From Rhinopomastus cyanomelas (lineage: Eukaryota; Chordata; Aves; Bucerotiformes; Rhinopomastidae): a stretch of 64,000 nt of DNA. The stretch covers positions 806,001 to 870,000 of the forward strand of contig VXBP01010394.1 of the NCBI GenBank assembly GCA_013400115.1, given 5' to 3'. Below the pieces are notes generated by a model. The model worked only from the letters and a program-made list of their open reading frames with translations. It had not been told where the DNA came from and ran no database searches. The translations under genes and the position numbers were made by a program. Below are positions 1 through 11,806 of the stretch, in pieces. Each line of letters starts with the position of its first letter. Within the stretch, counting starts at the first letter, position 1.

Positions 1-3000
1 TTCTCACTCACAGGACACATGACTTTCAAAGGGAACATCTAAATTCCATTTAAATCCTCCCTTTGTCATTACAGCTGTTAACTACAGAACTGCAGCAAGC
101 AAAAGCAGTTGTCTGAGATATGATTGTACCTGCAGAATACAGAGAAATTACATGGAAGCAGTAATGATAATAGCCTGTTTAATTTGGATTTTAGAGGATA
201 ATCACTGTTTTCACATTCTCTGTTCACTCCTTCAGTGAGTTGCTGCTATGCCTCTGGCTATCTGGTAAATAATAAATGAGGTACATGGAACGAGGCACCT
301 TGCAACACTGAAAATAAAATTATGCTTTTTATTTGCTATTGTTATTTTTTAATCTCTCCGTTGCAAGGCCCGCAGGGCTTAGCTAAAGCCAAAGAAAGGG
401 TGCACAAATAAAACTGACACGCAGTATTGGGGCAGGCACACAGAGGTTATTTTCCACAGAGCAATATTTCAACCAGAATAACTGTAAACCTAAACCACGT
501 AAATTATCCTGTGTCCGCACAATGCAGTGCTGGTTGAGTGAGAGGTGAGGCCCATCTCAGTGAGTCTGGACAGTTCCAGAACAGCTCCAGAGCCATGCAG
601 ATGCACTGGCTTGGCTCTTCACAGTTGGGCAGTCACGCAGATTCACTTTTTTTTTCAAATTGCCATAAATGTATTTTTGTAAAACTAGACCCGAAACAAA
701 GGAAGATACGGAGTACATAATTTGCAGAAGTGTTAGAGGAGATTAGCATGTGGCTGATTTAAAACTAAGGAATGGGCCTCCTACAATGGTTTTTATTCAA
801 CTGGCTGGAAAAAGTAGAAAGGCTGAGAAGCAAGTTTGGAGAATCCTGATTGCCTCCACTCTAATACCTTCTGTGCAGGCAGACAACTCTAAATGTTAAG
901 GAAAGTTCCTTAAATTGCCTGGGATACGCATGTCATAACAGAATTTCCTCCTCAGTTCTGTCTATTGTACGTCTGCCATTTCTGTCTTTCGCATGTAGAG
1001 ACAAGAACTGAAAGAACATCCAGCCTTCTAAATGAGGCAGGAAAATGTGAGGGAAAACCTGCTTGATTGTTTGGAAGTAAACTTCACACAAAGGGGAACT
1101 GCTGGTGTTGAAAAGAAAGGCTCAAGAAGTCACATGCATCTTCCTGAAGAGAGAAAGCTCAAAACTACACAGGCACCCCCCACCCCGCCCCCCACCAAGG
1201 ACAGGGCAGAGATCTTGTTGCAATGCAGGTCACAAAAATCTGAGACTGAAAAATCCTTACATGTGCTAGAGGATCACCCCTTGGTAACAAGGGACTGATC
1301 CCTGCAGAACATCTCATTTCATTCACCTCCGCTGAAGGTGACTCAAGCACAGAGGCTCCTATTAGTTTCCTGGAGAGAGGTAACTCCTAGGTCTCCCTCT
1401 TGCGCACAACCACCAGAGTTCTCTGTCTCCACATTTTGGTGTGACCCCCTTTCAAGTTGCCAACAGCAGGGTGTCAGTTTGGGCTACACTGTCCTGACAC
1501 TCGTGGAAACCACAAAAGCCATGATCAAACAGATCAAAAAATGCACATCTGAACAAAAAGCTTCAGCTGAGGCAGAGATTTTGAGCTATGTGTAATATTT
1601 ATATATAAAAGGTGGCTTAAAGAAGGAAGACAGAGACTGCACTGATGGGAAATGCAGTCAAGTCATACCACTGAGCAGCGTCTGCAATGGTAAGACACCA
1701 AATGCTCTGCTGTAACCAGAGGCCAGACCTAGTCCTGCAGATGTGGGACGTCCACAATACTCTGTCTTCACATCCCCCTCGAGGGCTGCAGGCAGGGTTA
1801 AGGGATGGTATGAGGGCAGCGTGCTGGCTGCATGACCCAAACTTGCTGACTGTTAACGCAAAGACGCATCATGTCCTGCAAAGAAACCCACTGTGCCTAT
1901 GGATTTTATCACTGCCTAGGTGACAATGGTTTCAGGCAATGCACCAGCATAAGCAAATCAGGCAAACAGAATAGATGGACGCAAATCAAGACACCGCTGC
2001 AGTCAAAAAGCTACCCCACTGCTGCAGCTGGGTAGCTGTAGCCACAGTATCTTCTTCAGACTAAGATTATTTGCTGAGATTTTGAGCGAGAACTAAAACG
2101 TGACCTTAGCAGCACCCTCAGGTCACACAGCATATTGTCTTAGAACAAGGCTCATGCTCTGCTTATAAACCCAATAAAGAGATATGTAAAAGGTGCAGTA
2201 ACATTTGTACTTAAGATAGCTAGTTCTTTGAAATTAATCCATAACAGAATCCATTTGGAATATAACTCTGGGTAAAACAACATTCATAAAGCCAGTACCA
2301 CAACCATAATCTCTTACTGTATCTTACGGATACAAGGACTGGAATCATCCTTTCTAATATGTAATATTGTTTCTGAGGAAGAAGCCTGCTCTAGTTGGAT
2401 TTATCTCTAATATAACATCTATATAAGTAGTTTAGTGCCAGTGTAATGACAAAGTGATCTGTGATGATGTGTAAATTCAGTCAATTGAGGAGTAACAAGC
2501 AAAGCACTGACCTCGTATTTACAAGAATATATAACCTACACAGTGCAATAACTGAAATCCCTACGTACATCACAGGGCTGTGGCAGGCAGCTTCAGTCAT
2601 TCGTTCATAATAATTAGGATTCACACAGTAATTGCTACTCAACCTCCCTGCACACATTGCAATTTGCGTTTTTATTATTTGAAATATATGGCAGTCAGAG
2701 CTTTTTAAAAAACCTTTTTTAAACAGATGTTTTGGGAAAGCATTGGTACAGTTTTAACTGTAAAGCCTAAAGGATCTTATGTACACTGAGGCACGAAGTT
2801 GTGTCACTTCTGCATTCTCCTCACCCATTCTACCCTTCACATGTCACAGGGAGAGTCAAAACCACAACATTCGTTCTCTGTTAAGTGAAACCTGCACCTG
2901 GCAAAACGGTATTGGATGTGGTGGATTTCCAACCTCAGGCTCATTTGGCTAACTGAAATTCATAGATTTCAAAATAAATGACTTAATTTTTAACTTGCTG

Positions 3001-3744
3001 CAGACAGAAAGCACCACAAAGCCCTGATGTTACTACTGCAAACACCAAGCCAAGTTAAGTCAGACATTTCTGCTAAGCTCAGCGTACAAATACGTTAAAT
3101 ATAACCACATCAAAGTAATTATTTGGGACTTACATAGACCTATAACTATCCTACAAATGCACTATTTGTAATTAAGTGTTAATTGTTGTCCTCTGCTGTG
3201 CTCACACATTTACACTTGAATCTTTGTCTCAGTCACATTAGGTAACAAACCCATCATTCCCATTCACAAAGGATAGGCTAACACACACTGGTAACAGGCA
3301 GCTTTGGAGCTCTGCTGTCTGCAGAAGCAACACACACAGAAGTGGGGAGAACAACAAACCCAACAGCAGCTATGCTGAGTGGGACATGGAAGCTGCTGCT
3401 ATAGACAAACACAAGGTGTGCTGCACATATTGGAAAGTTCATCTGATTAAGAAAAGCCAACGTACTGTACTTTAAAATCAACTGTTATGTGTGGAGTGGC
3501 AAGGCTTGGGATCAAATCCTTCCTCATGGATCAGGCTGACCCTTAATCCTTCTCACTTCTTCCAGCTGAGGGGCAGGACACAAGCTGGTCCATGCTGACC
3601 AAATCGAGCCAAATTCAACAAATTCTGATGGATTTCAATCAGTTTCTGCACAGCCTCAAGGTTCATGGCAGCCGGCTGTAACTGGGTCCTTCGTATGACT
3701 GTGGGTGCCTGAGTCTAAGTTCTGACCTCACAACTACCCCCACA

Positions 3745-3801
3745 CGGGGTTGGACTAGATGACCTCCTGACATTCCTTCCAAAGTGAATTATCTATGATC
3801 C
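3745..3801 (+). mobile_element. Old CR1 3'-end fragment
   Basis: The text GGGTTGGACTAGATGACCTC followed by a degraded CATTCCTTCCAAA and ending in CTATGATCC matches the conserved 3' end of CR1 LINEs. Only the last ~55 bases are recognisable; the sequence upstream to about 3540 may be an eroded continuation, but I cannot support that. CR1 copies are usually 5'-truncated, so short 3' ends are normal. Confidence 0.6.
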
Positions 3802-4278
3802 CCTCAGTTTTAGAGCTTTATAATTCACAATTCTCAGGGCAGGGAATCCCACTTTTCTCAGGCATTATTAAAACATAATTACTTGGTATTCATCAGATAT
3901 TAATGCCTGCACAGAATTTCTAATTTAGCAATTAACTTTCAAGTATGCAAATGCAGGTCCTGTCTAAGTGTGTAGGTTATCTCTAGCAGGAGAATAAATA
4001 TGAGCCTTAACATAAGCACACACTTTGCTGCGTTACTGTGTAATAGGTTAGGACGTTCTGTGAGCATCTGCCCCTTAAATTGGGTACAGAACTTTGGAGT
4101 CCCTTCAGGATGACAAGTACCACACAGGCAGATGTATTGTGTTTTGCAGCTGTTCTTTTTAAGGTATTCATTACATGGGTGCCCAGAAATGGCTGCACAC
4201 TGTGTGGTTCCAGACTACAGAGTCCCAGTATTTCACCTGTTCCAAAGCAAAATTGAAAGCGTTGAAGAAAAAAAAAAT

Positions 4279-4604
4279 GAGAAAGGGGGGACCTTCCGAT
4301 CCCTAAAATGGGTTTATAAAGCAGTCACAAGGGCAGGGAATCACAGGATGAGGGGGTCATGGTTTTAGGCTGCACATCAGGAAAAAGCTCTTTAATCTGT
4401 TGGTGGTGGATCCCTGAAACAAGCTGCCTAGAGAGGTGGGGAAGACCCCACCCCTGGAACTCTTCAAGGTCAGGCTTGATGGGGCTCTGGACAATACGGT
4501 CTGGTTAGAAATGGCTCTGCTTGTTGTAGGGGGGCTGGATAATATGACCTCTGGAGGTCCCTTCCAAACCAACACAGTCTAAAATTCTGTGATCCTAGGA
4601 AGTC
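4279..4604 (+). mobile_element. CR1 LINE 3' fragment, degraded
   Basis: A 5'-truncated CR1 in plus orientation. Recognisable parts are the coding 3' end (ACAAGCTGCCTAGAGAGGTG, the 'W/K-x-LPREV' region), the GAACTCTTCAAGG segment, the GGGCTGGATAATATGACCTC 3' UTR signature and the closing ATTCTGTGATCC. The frame is broken by indels, and the element is older than the copies at 16222 and 29095. Confidence 0.8.
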
Positions 4605-6235
4605 TTTTAGAAGCATTGTGGGATAGTTTGGAATGGAAAAAGACTTGAGAACATACATTAAATTATTCTCAGAGCCCTTCTGTCTCACAGCAGTCCTTGA
4701 TCTTCCTAACAGTAAAACTTGTTTAGAAATGTAAATAAATAAAGCCTATTTTAATATTAACACCAATGTATCTCACGTGTTTGCTAAAGCTAGGATTTAT
4801 GGAGTTTAGATATGTACAGATACAAAGGATGAAATGATGCCCATGATGCAGGACTAGCATTCTGCCACACGGGCAATATACAGAAAACAAATTAAAGTAC
4901 ATAAACAAGGGATTCTGAGTTATGTGAGTATTTACGTATGCCGGGCTGTTTGGCAGATGTAGGATAGAAGATGAATATTTTACAACACAAAGTATATTTC
5001 ATAAACATGCCTTTAATTCTGAAGTGCTAGGCATCCCTTGTGCAGGCCTTTTCAATACACGTAAGCCGCATGAATACCACAAAATTTTCCAATTTCCTAT
5101 CCACCAACTGCACAAGTAACTAATAAAAACTACAGAAATAAAGTTGTTGTTTTCACAAATAAACTGGTTTTAATCCTGCACGCTCAGACAAAGCAGAGGA
5201 TAGCTCTCTTTTTGTTCCTTCTACATCTGCATTAGTGGTGAAGGAAAAAATCTCAGTCTTTCAAACACAGCCAGTTGCCTTGATATTTAAACACAAAAGA
5301 AATCTGGGAAACTGACTGTCATCTGCTAGGGATTGCAATCTTCACCATTTCACCCCAAAGAAAGGCAAGAGTATTTAAGCAGCTCTTGAAGACATTTGAA
5401 AGAGGACAGAGTCTTTAAGCTCTGCTTGCTTTACATTAAAAATATTTACTATCAGGTAGCTGATACCTCTGTGCTCATCCTCAATAGAAGTGACCTTAAT
5501 TCTCTGGAACAAATACTTAAGTCTCTGTGCATACAGGCACAGTATTTCATTCCCATTTCTCTACTGAAGCCACCAGAAGCACCAACAAGCCTTTTAACTT
5601 GGTTGCCTTGCATCTGTCTTGACAGTTCTTAAGCCATGCTGGGACAGGCAGGATGCTATTAGCTATAATGGGACTGTTTGCCAGGAGCACTTCTCTTGGG
5701 AAGAGACAATTATTTAGAAAAACCCCAAGATCACCCCACACCTTGCTGCAGTAGGATTCTCTGATCAACACATTGGATTAATAGACTTTGTTCACTGATT
5801 CATGACAGGCAAAAATGCACACAACTGCATATTATCATATTTGCTTCAGTTTAAAAAAACCCAAAACAAACAGGGAAAAGTAGATTCATTATTAGAAAAC
5901 AAAGACCACTCAAATAACAAAGATCATTTCCAATAATAAAATAAAACCCAAATCAAATAACACCACCAAAAATCTAAGATCTGTGCACGGGACACCTGAA
6001 AAACAGTTTGCTGTGGTTCTGCGCAACTTGCTCTTCCTTTGCAACACTGAAAATCCACGAGCAGCTAATAGTGCCTCTAATCCCAGCAAACAGATGTCAC
6101 AGAAATTACACTTTCTGTTTGTTTTGCAGGTTATTAATTATCTTAGCAAAGTCCAAGGGAGCGTTACCTGAAGGCGAGATTGCTCTGTGGAGGAGTGTTA
6201 CTCACCCTCAGGGTTCAAATACAGTAACTTAGGTT

Positions 6236-6706
6236 ACCACACTCTGTGTCCAGCTCTGGAACCCTCAGTACAGGAAGGACATGGACCTGAAGGAGTGGGT
6301 CCAGAGAAGGTCACGAAAATAATCAGAGATTTGGAGCATCTCTGCTATGAGGTCAAGCTGAGGGACCTGGGGTTGTTCAGCCTGGAGAACAGAAGGCAGC
6401 AGGGGGGGACCTGATAGCAATGCTTCAGTCTCTCTCTGGCTGGAGAGGGACTGTTATACAAAGGCCTAGAGTGATAGGAGGAGGGACAATGGTTTCACAT
6501 TAGAGAGGGGCAGACTGAAATGGGCTGTTGGGAAGAAGTTCATTAGCAGGAGTGGAGTGTTGAACACTGGAACAGGTTGCCCAGGTGAGGCTGAACAACG
6601 CTTTGGACAACCTGATCTCGTTGAGGCTGTCTCTGCTCACTGCAGGGGGATTGGACCAGATGCCCTTTGGAGGTCCCTTCCAACCTGGGCCATTCTGTGA
6701 TTCTTC
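6236..6706 (+). mobile_element. CR1 LINE 3' fragment with frameshifts
   Basis: A plus-strand CR1 covering the C-terminal part of ORF2 and the 3' UTR. Translated pieces include a CR1-like 'RDLEHLCYEVKLRDLGLFS' run, equivalent to the EERLRELGLFS block of the younger copies. The frame stops soon after at a G-run (QQGG). The end has the GGAGGTCCCTTCCAACCTGG signature and an ATTCTGTGATTCT octamer tail. It is decayed and not functional. Confidence 0.85.
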
Positions 6707-7420
6707 CCATCGTTTTAATATGATGCACTATTATGCTTCACTTCTTACACGTACCTGAGTTTCTACTCCATAATGAGGAACTTGTAAGAAACACGTGTTA
6801 ATTAGGCTTTTCCTGAAGACAGTAACGATTTGTTTAAGCTGTGACACCAGGCAGCATGGAGCAGCCTCTCACCTGCCACAGCAATAGTTCACCAGGGCAG
6901 AAGGTGGAAAGTACTGTCCTACCTCCTGCAGTCCTCTGCTCTCCATTCCCCAAGTTGCTAACAAAGGAACACGCTGCAACACCAAACTTTCACCTCAGGG
7001 ACTCTCACCTGAGGAGTGATGCAGTCTGACTCTATTGAGTTTATGGGGTCTCCATGGGTCTTAATCAAGAGAAGTGAGCTTTGGAAGGGCTTTAGGTTCC
7101 AGAGTAAATACGTATGCAGGAATATCTTTAATCAGGCATAGTGCATAACCAATTTACTGTAATAAACTGGGTGAGTGGTTAGCAAGGGTTTTTTGGAAAA
7201 ATTCTTTTTTAACTGGGTATCACACACTGGAAAAACTGTCCTGCAGCCTAAGGACAGAGCCTCTCTCCTCGAGGTATAAATCAATACACCAAAGACTCTT
7301 GAGTGCACTTTCCAGGACACATACCTGCTTCTCATTCTGAATGGAACAACTCACTAATTTTAATTAAGAAGTTCATTAATTCAAGTAAGGGATGAGTAGC
7401 AGTAACCCTTTGAATGCTCA

Positions 7421-7506
7421 TAGAACCATTAGGGATTGGAAGAGACCTCGAAAGATCATCTAGCAACTAGCGCAATCCCCCTGCCACAGCAGGGTGACCC
7501 AGACCA
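7421..7506 (-). mobile_element. CR1 3'-end fragment, antisense
   Basis: The plus strand reads ACCATTAGGGATTGGAAGAG, then a degraded 'ATCATCTAG...CAATCCCCCTGCCACAGCAGG'. This is the reverse complement of the CR1 3' UTR of the subfamily also seen at 8768 and 56463. Only about 85 bases remain. Confidence 0.75.
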
Positions 7507-7914
7507 ATAAACCCGCAATTTTCAGTCACAGGACAAAAAAAAATATAAACAAGACTGGAAAAAACAGACACCTTCCTTCTCACCTCACGGTGCTGGGGAG
7601 CATAACACAAACCAGCAACAAGAAGGCAAGAACATCGGCTGAGTCAACAGAAAGATAAGCACCCATTGTATTGTGTCTAAAGTCAAACCTTGCTTGAGGG
7701 AGTGAAGGCTCCCAGAGGGGTAGCTGTACAGACAGAAAGGGGTGAACTGAAGTGTTCTTAATCTTTCTTCCTGGAAGAGTGAGGGACACAATGGCTGGAC
7801 ACCCAATAAGCTAACCAAAAGCTAAATCGCCCATCAAGATCTTTGTGCTTCCTGCTACTCCCAACAAGGCTCTTTGGCTACAGCCTTCTCACACACATGT
7901 AACACCTAAGACAA

Positions 7915-8571
7915 TATAAAATCTCAGTGTTTCTGAGGACTGAAGCAGGAGTGAGATGGCGTAAAGCAGTGTAGAGGGAGAGGTGGAGAAGAAAAATGAA
8001 TCTGACACCAAAAGGATCATACCACTTGATCCCTTTAGGTCCCCAGGACAAAGAACCCTGGTGGTAAGAAGACTGCCTCGGCTAAGTTTGCCAAGTGTCT
8101 GTATTTTGTATGTTTGTCTACCTATTTTAGGTATATAGTGTTCTCTGCAATTTGATGTCTCTTTTAGGTATAAAGCCTTTCTGCAAATCTACCCACGGCA
8201 GTATCTAAGAAGTTGTCTACATGTTACATGTGTGAATAAATGATACTGGGCATTCTCTTGACTGTTTCTTATGAGCACCGACTAGACCTACAACATAAAG
8301 TCTGTTGGTAAGTCTCTAGGAGTCAGACTGATAGCAGATAGATTGATATTGTTATTCGTGAGACCAAGTGCTCTCGAGAAGGAGGATCAGAGGAACAGCA
8401 TGAGGGCTGATACATGAATGTCTAGTGTTGGATATATAGTAAATTAATACTATTCGTGAATCTGATGGCTGCTCAATTGAATGCTGGTTTGCATATCAGC
8501 TCCTCGAGCCCCCTTGACTAAAGGAGGACCCAGCTAAGAGCTAGTGAGGGCCATTCCTCATTACATTATCC
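7915..8571. other. Unexplained block, possibly a decayed LTR
   Basis: This stretch differs in texture from its flanks. It has a TATAAAA at 7915, an AATAAA at 8235, two related 'TTTTAGGTATA' motifs near 8140 and 8165, and two copies of ATTCGTGA near 8355 and 8452. Those features would suit an old solo LTR read on the plus strand, but I could not find convincing TG...CA ends or a target duplication. It could equally be unique intron sequence. It ends close to where the CR1 at 8768 begins. Confidence 0.2.
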
Positions 8572-8767
8572 AATTTCTGCCCCCCCCCCTTCACACAACA
8601 CACAGTCATTTGTTCCTGTTTGAATGACATCTCTGCTCAAGGTGTGTAACATCTTTATCTCCGACAATAAATTACAGAAAATAAAAAATAGATCATTCAG
8701 ATCTAGGGGTATATGCTGCAAATAGCTTTTACGGAGGGTCCCATTTAATATCAACATGAACATTCAA

Positions 8768-9239
8768 GAGGGACGTGGAGCTGCTGGAGGGAGTTCAGCG
8801 TAGAGGCAGGAAGATGATGAAGGAAATGGAGCACCTCGCTTATGAGAAGAGGCTGAGGGAGCTGGGTCTCTTTAGCTTGGAAAAAAGCAGACTGAGGGGT
8901 GACCTCATTAATGTCTATAAATACATGAAGGGTGGGTGTCAGGAGGATAGAGCCAGGCTCTTCTCAATGTCATCTAGTGATAGGACGAGGGGCAATGGGT
9001 GTAAGCTGGAACATAGGAGGTTCCATATAAATACCAGAAGGAACTTCTTCACAGTGAGGGTGACAGAGCACTGGAACAGGCTGCCCAAGGGAGTTGTGGA
9101 GTCTCCTTCACTGGAGACGTTTAAAACCCACCTGGATGTGTTCCTGTGTGACTTGGTCTAGGTGATCCTGCTGTGTCAGGGGGACTGGACTAGATGATCT
9201 TTTGAGGTCCCTTCCAATACCTAATGATGCTATGATTCA
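8768..9239 (+). mobile_element. CR1 LINE 3' fragment with intact C-terminal frame
   Basis: A 5'-truncated CR1 whose C-terminal ORF2 frame is still open for 128 codons (8775-9161). It contains the GLFSLEKSRLRGDLINVYKY block and the WNRLPKGVVESPSLETF block, ending in FLCDLV. These residues mark a subfamily shared with the copies at 11427, 18984 and 56463, distinct from the GAMV-ending pair. The 3' UTR ends with TGATGCTATGATTC. The reverse transcriptase catalytic part is missing, so it is dead. Confidence 0.92.
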
Positions 9240-9792
9240 CCCTCAGCAACCAGATTATAAACACCTTGCTGGAAATTTTTAAAAACAAAATATTTCATCT
9301 CAGAAATGCTGACAAAAATCTTCTGTAGAAAAGGAGAAACTGTAGCTATAAAGACTGAATAAATGCACGCAGTCTTAAATGGAAGGCAAATATGGTAAAT
9401 TACCCCAATTCTGCTGAATAAATATTTCCCTTTACCCAGCATCTCATACTTAAAACTTGCCATGCACTAACACTTCCAAATGAGATAATAAGGACTTTAG
9501 GAATGTCATGATAACTAGAAACACAAATGCTGGCCAAAAGAGACAGCCTTTGCTTATCCCATTCTCTGTGTATGGAAGACTGAAAGATTAAAAGCAATGA
9601 GGAAATCAGTTTTTAATAAGCACTGTCTTATTTTAATGTAATTACATGTGGTATGAAAATATGAACAAGTTCAGGAGACACTACAGTGTATCCACAAAGT
9701 TTGCTGTCTGAGTGATATTTCATAGGTAATTAGGATTTTTGATAGTTTATATAAACTGCTTTGGGTAATTCTTCAGCAAATAAGCACTCAAA

Positions 9793-9965
9793 ATTGGAAC
9801 AGCCTGCCCAGGGAGGGGGTTGAGTCACCGTCCCTGGAGGTGTTTAAGAGAAGGGTAGATGCTGCACTGAAGGACATGGTTTAGTGGTGATGATAGGGCT
9901 ATGAAAATGTTGGACTCAATGACCCTGAACGCCTCTTCCAGCCAAAACTATTCTATGATTCTATG
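9793..9965 (+). mobile_element. CR1 3'-end fragment
   Basis: A plus-strand CR1 tail. GGAACAGCCTGCCCAGGGAG and GAGGTGTTTAAGAGAAGGGT encode the WNxLPR...EVFKRR C-terminal region. The 3' UTR then follows with an octamer-like tail TTCTATGATTCTATG. A stop (GGTTTAG) sits where the subfamily ORF normally ends. It abuts an AT-rich tract that may have grown from the tail. Confidence 0.85.
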
Positions 9966-10087
9966 AAACTATATAATAAATATACAATAATATAACAAAT
10001 ATATAACTACATTTATACAACACATATGTAACTATACATATATAAAAATATATAACAAATATACAGCTATAAATATGTAACAAATGA
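9966..10087. repeat. AT-rich low-complexity tract
   Basis: An irregular run built from units such as ATATAACAAATATA and AACTATACATATAT. It begins directly after the CR1 3' tail, which suggests expansion and decay of a tail-derived microsatellite. It shows no coding or structural signal. Confidence 0.75.
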
Positions 10088-11426
10088 CAAATCCTAAAGC
10101 AAATAACCTCTAAGGGCCCCTCTGCATTTAAATCAAGGAAAACTGCAACTACAAGCTGACAACATAGGCATTTACACAGATCTTTTCATTTCCCCTTCGG
10201 CCTTCTAACTAGAGCTGCAGCAGTAAGGCACTGTAGATGTTGTTCGGGCTTCCGGCTCATAATAATCCTCTGTAGAGGAATAATGTAGAAACAATGATTG
10301 CTGACCTGTACACACCGGCTTAACACTTTCTGTAGGGTAATCCTCACCTAGTATTGTCCTTCAAGCAACCACTGCCTTCTTGGCCTCAACAAACAGAGTC
10401 AACGATGCTAATAACCTATTCTCTAAATATGAAAGGCTTTCTCTATTCTAAATCAATATTTTAACTTATTTTGGAAAAAGATGGTTCAAGCATTTGCAAG
10501 ACACAATGAAGATGTGTATGGATTGGCTTCATGATAAAGAATCAATTAATAATGATCCAAGAGAGTCAGTGACAAAAAGCAATTTTACCCCTAATTTTCG
10601 AAGAAGCCAAAAAAAGATCTAAAAATCTGTATCACTGTACTTCCACCCCCACCCCAATTCTGCTACCTATTAGCTGCAGTGCATCTTGAGCAATATCAGC
10701 CTTCATTTCGTATTTCTAACAAACTCCTATGCAGTGATTTTCTGCCTGAAGTCTAAAACATCTTAAATTTTTGTTTCTTAAACAAGAAAAGACACCTTGC
10801 CATTACTTTTTCTATGCTGTTAGCAAATCACTCTGAGCAAAACTAAATAAAAATGTGAAGAGTAGAATTAATAAGGATCTGCTACCATCTCAACAAAGTC
10901 CTATTTTGCTTTCCCTTTTCCAGCAGTAAATAATGATCCACAGCTCCCTGCTTTCAGCAGTAATTTTCTTCTTGCAAGTGATTCTGCAATTTGAAAAACA
11001 GAATAGGGAAAGGAGAGAGAGACAGCCAGCTCCTTTTTCTACACCTGGATCATTCAGGGCACCCTATCTTCCTCTGTGGAACTGTATGCTGTAACACCAG
11101 TTCCTCTATTAATTCCATAGAGAAGGGATGCGTAGCCCACCATAAACACACCCGGCTTTGCTTTACTAAATGGAAAGCCAGGAGGTCAGATCAGTTTGTA
11201 TTTAAAATGTGCTGCAACATGCGACAGTTCTACTCTCTGGTATTCCCAGTGGTGCCAGCAAAAAGTCAGTTCTTTCATCTGTGCTAACGCGTGTGCGGTT
11301 TCAGGAGAATCAGCATCTTCTGGGACATTTCAGGGTTTGTGTTTTTGCACACTGAATTTACCAAAATAACTGCAGTTACTCCTGAGGAACCCAGGCCATG
11401 AGAAGCACAGGAATCCCTTTTGATAT

Positions 11427-11806
11427 GAAAGGCTGAGGGAGCTGGGTCTCTTTAGCTTGGAAAAAAGGTGACTGAGGGGTGACTTCATTAATGTTTATAA
11501 ATATGTGAAGGGCAGGTGTCAGGAGGATGGAACCAGGCTCTTCTCAATGTCATCTAATGATAGGACAAAGGGTGTAACCTGGAACATAGGAAGTTCCACA
11601 TAAATATGAGAAGGAACTTCTTCACGGTAAGGGTGACGGAGCACTGCAACGGGCTGCCCAGGAGTCTCCTCTGGAGATGTTTAAAACCCACCTGGATACG
11701 TTCCCGTGCAACTTGATCTAAGTAATCCTGCTGTGGTGGGGGGATTGAACTAATGATCTTTCAAAGTCCCTTCCAATCCCTAATGTTCTGTGATTCTGCG
11801 ATTCCT
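11427..11806 (+). mobile_element. CR1 LINE 3' fragment, decayed
   Basis: The same subfamily as the 8768 copy: the GAGGGAGCTGGGTCTCTTTA segment is identical, and it runs through the C-terminal coding region to a 3' UTR ending TTCTGTGATTCTGCGATTCC. Small deletions, for example within the 'GGCTGCCCAGGAGTCTCC' segment, break the frame. Confidence 0.88.

Noticed and set aside
1032..1595. Two adjacent plus-strand frames of about 85 codons near the left edge
   Set aside because: They are low-complexity, proline- and lysine-rich translations across a C-rich tract, with no homology I recognise and overlapping frames on the other strand.
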